Source of the DNA: OFTM382 sp964352615
Lineage (GTDB): Bacteria > Planctomycetota > Phycisphaerae > Phycisphaerales > UBA1924
Reading direction: 5' to 3'
NCBI GenBank assembly: GCA_964352615.1
Contig: CAYGSG010000003.1
Coordinates: forward strand, 10,375-74,374
DNA: 64,000 nucleotides
The notes under the pieces were generated by a model. The model was not told where the DNA came from, ran no database searches, and saw only the letters and a list, made by a program, of their open reading frames with translations. Positions 17,956 to 29,900 of the stretch are shown one piece after another. Both the position numbers and the translations under genes were made by a program. How positions within the stretch are numbered: position 1 is the first letter of the stretch; each line of letters begins with the position of its first letter.

Positions 17956-20900
17956 TCAGCCCAGCGGCAGAATGTTGGTATCGATCGCGGGGTTGGTGTC
18001 GCCCGAGTCACGGCTGAGCTGCACGAGCTCGTAGAACTGGCGGAGCTTGAGGCGGACGGGTCGGACCTGGCCCAGCAGCACGGAACGCTGGTCGCGGACC
18101 TCGCCCGGGCTGAGGCCGATGAGTTCGACCTGACGCAGCACCTCGTCGAGGACTTGCAGTGCCGTGATGGCGTCGGCGTGCTCCTGGGAGTGGGTCTGCA
18201 TGTAGGTGAGCAGCGAGGCCGAGTCCCACTCCTGCGGGTCTTCGTCGCGGGCCCAGTCATCGACCGCGCGGTTGAGGGCCTCACGCATGACCTGCGTGGG
18301 CTGGCTGAGTGCGTCGACCTCGTCTGTCTCGCCCTCGATCCCGAAGAGCAACCGCTGGGCGATATCGACCACGGCCTGCACGGTCTCCTCGTCCAGACGC
18401 TGGGCGGTGACTTCCTGACGGCGGGTCTGCGGGTCGGGCGTGTTGTAGTCGGTGTAGACCGATCGGCCAAGTAAGCCAGCGCGGAGCACGGCATCGGAGG
18501 CATCGCGGGCGAACACACCAAGCTTGCGGAGCACGTCCTTCTGCGCGGCGCTGACGCTTGCGGCCTGGCTCACGTCGTCACCCTCGCTGGCGCGGGGGAC
18601 CGCACCGGCGATAGCCTGCGAGACGTTGGTGTTGGTCGAGCCTTCGGAGCGAAGGTCGAAGCCGAGCGAGAGCACCGCGACGTTGACGTCGTCGATCGAG
18701 CGCGTCGAGAAGTTCGACAGCGAGCCGCTGGTGCCCGCACCGTCGAGCGTGGCGACGGTGACCTGGCCCGGCCCGAAGGCGAGCACGCTGACAGCGCCGT
18801 TGAACTGGATGAGATCGGCTGCGATGAAGTCGACGCCAAGGTCGTTCGAGAGGATGCCGCCTGCTTCGAGCACCGGGCCAGAGGCACGAGACAGGATCGT
18901 GATGAGCGGCGAGTTGACGAAGATCGAGCCGCCCGCGGTGATGTCGCCCACCAGCGCCCGGCCGGTCGGGCTGAACGCACCGGCGAAGTTGACCGAGTTG
19001 AACGCAACCGAGCCGAGGGTCGTGAACTTCTCGTTGAGGCCGAACCGCAGCAGATCGGTGGTGGCGATGACGATATTGGTCGGTGCCATGATCGTTGCGA
19101 CGATCGGTACGGAGGTGTGCCCACTGCGCTCGCCGAAGCCGCCGGGCTCGGGCGTGAAGCGCGGATCGGCGTTGAGGTTGAGCGTGTTGAGCGGGCCGAA
19201 ACCGGTGAGGTCTTGGCCGCTCGCGGAGTTAATGCCCACGCCGACGTCGTTGCCAAAGAAGATCTTGGGAATCAATGAACCCGTGGCTTCGAGGTTGGTG
19301 AGCAGCGTGAGCGAGGCGTCCCCGCCAAAGCCGAGGACGACATCGGTAAACACGATCGAATCGGGGCTCAGGCCCGGCAGCGGCTGGCGGTTGCCGAGTT
19401 CAGCAACCGGGGCTGGAGCAAATTGTGAACCCAGGCCGTTGCGTGCGCCGGTAACACGAATGAACGTGTCACCCTCGACGGTCACGGGCTGATCGAACCG
19501 AACGCCTGTGAGGCTGACAAGGTCGGCGGCCACGAAATCTACGCGGCCTGTATCGGTGGTGGCGAACCCGCTGAGCGGATTGGCGTCCGTGCCGAACGAG
19601 CCGCTGAGACGGGCGACTTCCTCGGCGCTGACGACCAGCGCGCGGGGCGTGCCGTCGGTGCGGACACCGGCGAGCAGGCTGATGTTGGACGCCACAAGTT
19701 GGACGTTGTCCGCACGCAGCTCGACGGGAGCGCTGAAGAACATGTCGTTGGCGACCGCGACGTTGCGAGAGATCGCCGTCGGGCCTGTGCCGTCCTGCGT
19801 GAGGTTGCCCGCGAGATTGAAGAACGATGCGCCGGGCAGGATCTGCCAGGCTCCCGTGTTGGTGACCGTCAGCCCGCCGGTGAGCGTGGTGATGGGCGCG
19901 CTGGTCGTGATGTTGACGCCGTTGAGATCAACGAAGCCTGCGGTCATCGCACCGGCAGTAAAGTTGCCAGCATCGAGCAGCGCGAATGAAGTCAGGGGCG
20001 CGGTGTTGCCGACCGTGGTAAAGGCGGCGTTGCCCGGACCAGCCGATACGGTCAGGTTCACGCCGCCGTTGATCGGACCACCGACGCTGACGCCATTGGC
20101 ATCGATCAGTGTGTCGGTGTTCAGCGTGAGCGTCCGCTGAACAAGCAGGTCGGCTCCAGCAATGAGGTCGCCCGTGAGCGAGACATCGGCGAGGTACCGC
20201 TGGAAGCCGGTGGTGGTGACGTTCTGCAACGAGGCCAAGCCGGTGAGCAGTTCGAGGCTCGTCAGCGGAACGCCCGCACCGATGTCCGAGTTGAACACCG
20301 CTGTGCTGCTAGATGGCGTGGTTACATCGAGCGCGAACGCGCCATCGACCGAGCCATCCACAAGCAGCGTTCGGCCGTTCATCTCGACGTTGCCGCCGAG
20401 CGTGACGCTGTCGTTGAACGCGAGATCGCCTTCCGACGCGGTGTACACACCGTTGAGCGTGGCATTACCGGCGTAGGTCTGGTTGCCCTGGCTGAGCACG
20501 GTCAGGAAGCTGAGCAGGGACGCCGACGCATCGAGCGAAGCCAGCGGCGTGAGCGTGCCCATCGGGCCGGTAGCGGTGATGGCCGCGCTGCCCGCGGACA
20601 GATCGAGGTTGAACGCGCCATCGGTTTGACCGATGGAGATCAGGTCACCCGCTTGGAGGCCCGCCGTGGCGATGCTCAGATCGCGGAGCAGCGTGACCGG
20701 CCCGCTCAAGAAGATGCTGCCCGCTCCGACCGAGTTCAGATCGCCGTTGAGCGATGCTGCGCCGGTGAAGCCCTGTGAACCGGACGAGGTCACGCCCTGC
20801 GTGAGGATCGTGCCAGCGTTGACCGACACGGTTCTCAGAGGCGAGGGGATGCCAACCGGTTGGTTGAAGACAACCGCGCCGAGCGGGTTGTTGAACGTGC

Positions 20901-23900
20901 CGCCAAAGCCGCCGTTGACCAGGCCGTCGAACGTGACCGAGGTGCCCGCGCCGCCGCCGGTAAAGACGGTGTTCACGATCAGGTTGGTCGAACCCGACAC
21001 GAGCACGCTGCCAGCGCGACTGGTGATGTTGCCGCCGGGCGAGAAGCCCTCGGGGGCGTTGATGGTGATGAAGTCTTGGGCCGTGATGGCCTGCGTGCGA
21101 ACACGGAAGGCATCAAGGTCCACACCCAGCGGTGCAGCGTTCGCACCCAGGGCTTGCTGGAAGACGATGTCGTCGGCATCGGCATCGAGCGTGCCCATGC
21201 CGTCGGCCATGGCATCGATCGGCCCGGTTACGGTGAGCGTGGCGCCGACCGCGCTGAGGAAGGCAGGCTCGCCCGCGATGATGAGCGCATCATCGATGAG
21301 GATGGCGTCGCCCTGTGTGGTGATGCTGCCGATGAGCTTGGTGCCCGCGGTCGAGCCGCGCAGCGTGAACGATGCGTTGTCGAAGCCTGTGAGCGATTCG
21401 TTGATGGTCGCCGAGCCGCCGGTTCCGCTGTAGCGGAGGGTGGTCGGATCGCGGAAGGTGGCATCGCCGACAACGATGGCGTGCGAGCCGCCGAGCCTGC
21501 CGATGGTGATCGAGCTGAAGCCATCGCGAAGGGCCGCGAGATCGGTCCTGGAGAGCGAGAACATGGCACTGCCGCCAGCGGGCGAACCGAGGTCGATGCC
21601 CGCCGAGGAACTGCGGGGCTGGAGGACGAGCGTGGATGAACCCTTGACGCTGCCCGTTCCGCCATTGAACGCGATCTCGCCAGCGGTAATCGTGAAGGCG
21701 TTGGACGCGACATCGAGGTCGCTGCCGAACGTGGCCGTCGAGCCGCCGAACTCTGCCGAGGCGAGCACAAAGACGTTGGTTGCGAACGTGAGCAGGTCAG
21801 CCGCGATGAGATCGGTAGCCACATTCGAGATGCCGATGCCGTCCTGGATGAACGAACCGCCCAGCGTAACGGGGATGGCGGGAATATCGATGAGCCCGAA
21901 GTTGGTGATGGTGACATCGCCGCCAAAGCTGGCGCTGGTCTCGAAGCGGTAGCGGTTGCCGTTGAGGTCGGCATCGCCCAGCACGACCAGCCCGCCCTCG
22001 AACAGGGTGAGGTTCTGGGTATCCGTCTGGAACAACTCGCGAGCGATGAACATCTCGCGGGCGGTCACGTTCTGCGCCTGCTCGATGGTGATGCGGTCGA
22101 GCGGGGCCGAGTCGCCCACAAGGCCTTCGAAGAAGATGGTCTCCGCAACGCCCGAGTTGAGCGTGAGCGTGTTGATGCCTTCGCCGACTGCATCAAGCGT
22201 GCCGTCGAAGGTGATGTCTCCGCCGAAGCCGGGGCCGCTGAAGACCGTGACATCGCCCGCGATGCGGGTGGAGCCGACGAAGGTGATGGGATCGGAGATC
22301 GCGGAAACATCCGACGCGAGGAAGATCGCTGGCGACTCGAGGAACACCTCGCCATCGGAGGCGATGGAGCCGAGCACATCGATGCCCGAGCGGGTGACCA
22401 TCTCGACCATGCCGTCGGCGAAAGTCGTGACGGGCGCGTTGATCGAGGTTGCGTCGCCGTCTTCCTGGAACAGGCCGCCCACGCGGACGGGGCCATCGAG
22501 CGCGGTGAACCCGGCGCTCGCGATGCGGAGCTCGGCCAGCCCATTGGGCATGTTGAGCCCTACGCCGCCGACGATCGAGCCGCCCGAGCCGGGCAAGCCG
22601 ATGGTGATGTTGCCGTTGCCCGCGACAAGCAGCAGCGTTGCATCAGAACCGCCGCCCTTGCCGCCGCCGGGCTCGCCGTCGATGAACGCGAAGTCCATCG
22701 CAGCGCCCGCGCTGGCAGGTCCGCCGACTGAGGTCGGCAGGGTCGTATCGATCGTGCGACCTTCAACAATGACCAGCGTGCGATCAAAGACCACCGGCTG
22801 GCTGGCGGTAAGCACATCGCCCGAGAGCAGCACGTCGGCTGTGAACCGGCTGGCACCGCCGGTGATGGTCACATCGTCCAAGATTCTGACGCTCGCCGTT
22901 TCGAGCACCAAGCCGCGGGTGCCCGTGAACAGCGCGGGCTCGCGGAACTCGGTCTCGCCATCGCCGTCGTCGGCCGTGCCCGCTGCCGCGCCCTGGCGCA
23001 GCGACGAGGCATGGACGGAGCCATAGAACGTCACATCGTGGCCGCCGTCGATGGTGATATCGCCCAGCGGCACCGATGAACCGGTGTCTTCGATGACGAT
23101 CACATCACCCTTGCCGAGCGTGAGCATGAGGTGGTCGGTGCCCAGGAGTCTGCCGTTGAGCATCGCCCCAGGCGTGGTGCCATCGAGGGTGCGAACCGCG
23201 ACGAACGAGCCGCCATCAAACGTGCCGGCGGGGCCGGTGGTATCGAGGCTGAACGTGCCGTCAACGAACGCCGGGCCAAGCAGCCTGAGTTCGTCACCGG
23301 TGGTCGTCACGCTGCCGAGCAGCACGGTGCGGCCGGCGTCGGCGGTTTGCAGCGAGAGGTTGGTTTTGATGTCGAACGAGCCGACCTCGATGAGGCTGGT
23401 ACCGGTGGCCGCGTTGGGGTTGCCGATGGTGACCCGGCCGACGCTCTCGCTGAACGCGCCGAGCGTGGCACGCGTGACGAGCAGATCGAGGCTGGCGTCG
23501 ACGCCGTCGCCGAGGCCGATGGTGTCGCCCGAAGCGGGCTTCAAGATGATGTTGCTGCCGGGGCCGCCCGTGATCGTGCCGAACACGTTGACGACGTCGG
23601 CCATGATAGTCAGCGTGCCGGTCGAAAGGTCGATCGCCGGTCCACCCGGCATGGTGGAAACAAAGTTCGCACTCCCGCCGTTGGCGAACACCATGCTGGT
23701 GCCGCCCGGCACAAGCGTGAACCTGCCGGCAAAGCTCGCGTCACCGCTGGCGCCGCCATCGGCACTCGTGAACACAGCGCCACGAGCGAGGATGGTGTTC
23801 GAGGAAAAGGTCGAGACCGAGACTTCGCCAAACGGGTTGGCCTGCGTGCCGATGCCGCCCGCGGGCAGCACGATGCCCTGGGCGCCGGTCGAGCCGCCGA

Positions 23901-26900
23901 GGTTGGTGAGCGTGAAGACCGTGCCGACCGCGCCGATGTTGCGAACACCCGCCGCCGGGGTCAGGTCGATGCGTGTGCGGGTGATGATCTCGCTGTTGCG
24001 TGCCGCCTCGATGAACCCGCTCATGGGCCCGTAAGCTGTGGGCGTCGAACCGCCATCGAGATCGAGTGTTACCACATCGATCATCGCATCGCCCGCTGTA
24101 CGGTCGAGCACAAGATCGCCGTGACCGCCCGGCCCCGCTGTGGAAACCGCGAGCACGCCGAGCCTGCTGCCCGCGATGCCCGAGGCGGTATCGGTCGCGA
24201 GACCGAGCAGCACATCGCCGCCCGCTCCGCTGGCTGATGATGCATCGAGCACGAGCGTGCGACCCGCGGCGTCTGCGAACAGGGCGGCCTCGGTGAGGTC
24301 GATGTCCGCGGCGTTGCCCGCGTTGTCAAAGTCCGTCGCGATGACGCTGTTACGACTCACACGAAGCGATCCGCGAACCGTCACGGGGCCGTTGATGTCG
24401 ATCGTCGCGGGCAGATCGGTCACACCATCAAGCGTGCCGGTCGTGTCGAGCGTGAGGCTCGCAAGCCCCAAGGTGTTGGCCAGACGGATGTCGCCGCCGT
24501 GCGTACCAACGGAGGACGTATCGATGGTGAGCGAGGACGAGGCGTTTGCGCCATCGACGGTCGTGCCAGCGATCGGCAGCAGCACATCGCCCGCATCCGC
24601 TGCGCCGCCCTGATGGGTATCGATCAAGCGTGCGCCCGAGGCCCGAACGACGCTGGCCGCGAGCACCATGAAGTCGCCCGTGTCGGCTCCGAAGCCTTCG
24701 AGCAGCACATCGCCGCTGAGCGTGATGCGAGCGCCCGCGCTCAGCGAGAGATCGTTGATGAACGTGCCCGCGAACGCTCCGGCCGATTCGTTCACGTCGC
24801 CCAGCACAAGCACGCCGGTGCCGTTGGACCCGGTGGTACGGATCGTCAGATCGAGGGCGTCGGCGCCCGCTGCGAACGTCGTGGAGCCGAAGTCGCCCAG
24901 ACCGCCAGCGGTATCCAGCGTGAGCGTCTGATCGATGATCGTCAGCGCCCCACGGATGGTCATCGGCCCGTCGGTCTCGACGGTGTCGGTCAGCATGTTG
25001 AGGCCCGTGAACGAATCCAGCGTGAGCGAGGCAAGGCCCATCGCGCCGCGCTCGACTCGGCCGAGATCGATCTGGCCCATCGTCGCTGTCAGCAGGCTCA
25101 GCCCCGAACCCGTCGCGCCCGACCGGATGGTCGGGCCAGCGAGATCGATCGTGCCGCCCAGGCCGTTGTTGATGCCGTCGCCGTTGAGCGACACGTTCAC
25201 GAGTGAACCACGGTCGATCGAGACGATGCCCGACGAATCGATACCGAAGAACGGATCAGCACCGTCGAGCAGCACATCGTTGTGCAACGCGACCATCGCG
25301 GGCGTGGTGCCCGGCGCGAAGCTGTCGGCCAGCACGAGCACTTCACCCAGGAACGATCCGGACCCGCCGTTGTCGAATCGGCCGAGATCAATCCGGCCGC
25401 CGGTGAACCCGGATTCGCCGGTCGATGTGTCGAGCGTCAGCGCGAAGTTGGACGCGGATCCGAAGAACCGCGCCATCGAGAGGTCGAGCGTGCCGCCGTT
25501 GCCGAGATCATCGTCGTTGGTATCGATGACCCTGGAACCGGTGAGCACGACATCGCTGACAATCGTCAGGCCGCCCTCGATGGCGATGTCATTGGTGAGC
25601 GTGATCTCGCCAGCGCGAAGCTCGACGTGTGAGAAATCCTGGAAGAAGGGCGTGGGCAGCACGATCTCGCCGCCCGCGCCGCCGCCTGTAGCGGTTGCAT
25701 CGATGGTGAGCGTGTGCAGCCCGGCGGCAAAGCCTTCGAAGCTCTCGCCGCCCTGTGCGAACCGCACGTCGCCCGCATCGCCCGGCCCGCCCTCGGCGTG
25801 GGTGTCGAGCGTGATCGAACGCATGGCCTGCGCGTTGGCAAAGATGCCGATGTCGCCGCCGCTCGTGAGGATGTCGCCCCAGAATTCGGCGTCGCCGCTG
25901 GTGACCTCGAACGCATCGAGCCTGCCGTTGGTGCCGACTTCACCGACGCGCACGAACCTCGGCGTCACGCCTGTGGTATCGATCGCCGTAAGCACGAAGG
26001 TCTCGGGCCCGCTGATCGAGCTGTCCTCATGGAACAGAATGTCGCCATCGGTCGCGATGATCTCGATCGGTCCGCCGTCGGCGGCATCGAGGTCGACAAT
26101 CATCGTGCCGGTGAAGTCGGCCTCGCGCAGCCTCGCACCGCCGCGAAGCGTCAGCGTGTCGGCGGCCACAATCGAGAGCGTATCGAGAGCGGTCTGCTGA
26201 CCGATCGATGAGAGCAGCACGGTCGCATTGGGCGCATCGATCGTCAGGCTCTGACCGCCAGGCGTGGCGCCGTTGATGCCAAAGCTTGCACCGCTGTGCG
26301 CGAGATTGCCAAGGTCGAGCGCCATCAGCCCGTTCACCGCGAAGCGCGTGTCGCCGTGGAGCAGCGCATCGCCCGCCAGGCCCGTCGCATCGATCGCGTC
26401 GGCCACGTACTCGGCCCCCGTGCCGCCGGTCGGGCCGAACTCGACTCGCCCGCTGGATGCCATTTCGAGCATCGCCAGAGGCAGCAGATCGGTTCCGATC
26501 GAAGCAAAGAGCTGCAAGTCGCCATCGCCCGAGTCAAGCACGAGCGACTCGCTCGATGCGGTCTGCGCGAGCACATCGCCGCGGAGCGTGATCGTGCCGC
26601 CCGCCGCGCCCGCATCGGTGGTGCGCAGCGTGGCCGTCGAGCCGTTGAGCAGGCCGATCCCGCCCATTACCTCGATGGTGGCGCCGGTGGTGCTCAGCAG
26701 CGCGGTCGTGTTGAACACGACCGGCCCATCGAGCAGGATCGTGCCGGGCAGCGCGCCCGCCGTGCTGGTGCTGACATCACCGTTGATCTCGATGCCGCCG
26801 CCGCGAGCGATGAGCCCGCCGAGCGCCGCGCCCGGCCCCTGGCCCATACTCGACGCCAACAGCACGTTGCCCGCGCCCGCATCAAGTTCGAGCCGGCCGC

Positions 26901-29900
26901 TGCCGTCAGAGGCCGCGATAACCGCCGAGGCGTTGGTCAGGTCGATCGTGGAACCGGCCGTGGTGATCGTCGTGACGGGCACATCGAGCACGATGCTGCC
27001 GCGCGCACGATCGAGGTTGATCGAGTCCACCGCGATCGTGCTGGTAGCGGCGCTGTCGCTGCGGAAAATCACCGAGCCGTTGGAGCCCGTGCCCGGCGTG
27101 CCGTTGCCCGCATCGGCGATGACCGTGAGCATCCGCACGCTCACGCCGCCAGAGCCGTCGAGATCGCCCAGCAGCACGCTGCCCGCGTTCGAATCCATCG
27201 CAGCGCTCGTGTCGATCGTGAGATCAAAGCCCGAGCCGCCATCGGTAATGAACGTATCCGTGAAGGAGGCAAGGCCCGCGTTGCCGAGCCCGTCTGCGTT
27301 GGTGTTTACAAGGGTGCTCGCGCCGAGCATCCAAACGCCGAAGACCGAGAGGTCGCCATCGAGCAGCACATCGTTGTTGGTGGCGAACGAGCCGGGCGTG
27401 TCGCCCCGCGTATCCACGGTAATAGCCGAGAGGAACATCCCCGTGCCGCCGTGGTCACCAAACTCGTTCACGTCGATGCCGCCGGTGGTGGCAACACCGC
27501 CGGGCGTCGATGTATCCAGCGTGAGCGTCGAACCGCCCGACGCTGCGAACACCGCTGCGTTGAGGGCGATCGGCCCGGAAGCAGCGCCGCCAGTCTGGTG
27601 CGTATCGATGCGAGCCGAGCCGTCGATCGCGACCGCTGGCCCGTTGAACGTAAAGCCCGTGGTCCCGCTGATCAGCACATCACCGGTCAGCGTGAGCGTG
27701 CCGCCGGAGGCGCTGGTGGTATCCACCAGAACGCCATCAACAAAGCCTGAAAGCCCGCCCCGGTTGCCAAACGTGCCGAGCGTGATGCGGCCGTCGCCAT
27801 CAAACGTGTCGGTCACCCGCAGCGTCAGATCGGTCATCGGCGCAGCAGCCGAGACGTGCGCCCCGCTCAGGTCGATCGCTCCGCCCGTGGTCTCGACCGT
27901 GAGGTCGCCGCCAAGCTCAATATCACCGATGAGCGTGAAGCCGCCGAGCGTGTTGAACGCCGTCGCGCCCGCTGCGGTGCGGATCACGCCGTCGCCCGCC
28001 GCGCCCGAAGCATCGGCGGTGAAGCTCGTGAACGCTTCGACCGAGGTATCCACCGCGCCCAGCGTGATATCGCCCGCTGCGCCCGCCGCCGAAGAGGCAT
28101 CGAGCAGCAGGTTGGTGTCCGCGCCGCTGCCATCAGCGAGCAGCGTCGAATCCGCCAGATCGATCACGCCCGCGTCACCGCCGCTGCCCGCACCGGTGCG
28201 GATCGAAGCGTCCTTGGTGACGAGCAGGTCCGCGCCGCCTTGCAGCGTGAAGCCGTGGCCCGCAAGCGTCGCAGCGAGGTCGATCGCCGTCGAGAGCCTC
28301 ACGCTCGCCACCGGTCCGATGCCCGAAGCCTGTGCCACCACGCCCGCGAGGTACGAGGCCGAGCCGAAGAAATCGTCCGCCGCCAGCAGATCGATGGTGC
28401 CCGCCGCGGCATCGCTCGACGAGGTGTCCAGCGTCAGCGTCAAGCCCGGCATCGTCGCGTGGAAGACCGCTTGATCGAGATCGATAAAGCCTGAATCGCC
28501 GAGGTTGTCGGCGTTGGTATCGATCGTGACCGTCGCGCTCTGCTCGACTCGGCCGACCAGCTCAAGATCGCCCTCGATGATGATCGAGGTGTCGAGCTCA
28601 ATAAGCCCCGCCATGAGCTGCGTGAGGTCAAAGCCCTGGAAGAACCCGCTGGGCAGCACGATCGAACCGCTCATGCCGCCGCCGTCGGCGCGCGCATCGA
28701 CCGTCAGACTCAGCCCCGGTCCAGCCGCGGTCACGGTGCTCGCCGGTCCGAAGCTGATCGTCCCCGCGTTGCCGCCGGGCGTCACGCCGCCGATCGAGTC
28801 CAGCGGGTCGCTGTCGATCGCGATCGAGGCATGCACACCGATGGTCGGCGTGGAGCCGAAATCGATGTCGCCGCTCGTGCGGACATCGCCGCGAAGGTCT
28901 ACATGGGCCGCCTCAAAGCGCAGCGAGGTGGGTACATCAGCGATCGCTGCGGGCACGCCGCCAAAGTCAATGATGCCCGTCGTTGCGCCGTCGCCGGTTG
29001 CGATCATCTCGATCGCACGCTGGCCCGTGAGCATCGGCAGCAGCACGTTGCCGTCGGTCGCATCAAAGACCATCGGCGAACCGCCCGAAAGCACGATCGC
29101 GGAGCTTGCGCCCGATAGGTCGATGTTCCCGCCCGCCACGAAGACCGAATCGCTCAGCGTGACCGGGCCGCCCGAAGCGGTGAAGCCCGCCAGACGCATG
29201 CCCGTCGAACCGATGCCCGGCAGGCTCGCGCCGCCAGCGCCGAGTTCGAGCGTCAGGCTCTGCGTGCCGTCGGCCGAGGTGATGCCGGCAGCGTTCGACA
29301 GATCGATCGCGCCCGCGCCACTGACCACAAGCCGTGAAGAGCTGAGCAGGTCCACCGCGCCGGTGACCATCGAAAGGTTGAACGCATCGGCGAACAGATC
29401 CACGGGCGCAGCGCCGTCGCCAAGCTCCAGCGCAGCGCCCGTCACGACTTCCAGCGAGCCCAGCGGGATCGCGAGTGAGCCGATCGAACCGCCAATCGCC
29501 ACGCCGCCATCAGCGGAGTTGAAGCTGATCGTCGAACCCGCAGCGTCGGCTGTAATCGGCCCCGCGAGCGTGATACGCCCCGCAACACCCGTCGCCGTGA
29601 AGGTGCGAACGCCCGCGCCCTCGAGCAGCACCGGGGTCTGGATGTCGATGGCCGCATCGGCCGCGAGCAGTTGACTGTTAGGCCGAAGCGTGGTCGTCGC
29701 GCCCGAGCCGATGATGCGAATGAACGCGCCCAGCAGGCCCGAGTGATCGACGCTCGTGTTGCTGTCAACGATGACCGAACTTCCCACCGTCGGTGCACGG
29801 AGCACGACCGGGTTGTTGAACGAGACCGCCCCGCCGCCGCCGATCAGAATCGACTGCGCCGCCGAGGCGCTTTCGCGCCCGATCGTGATGCTGCTGAAGC

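Noticed and set aside
17956..18650. A contact-dependent-inhibition toxin/immunity arrangement at the 3' end of the giant gene
   Set aside because: No VENN-like boundary motif is seen, and no small immunity gene follows on the same strand; the next gene is convergent and preceded by terminators.
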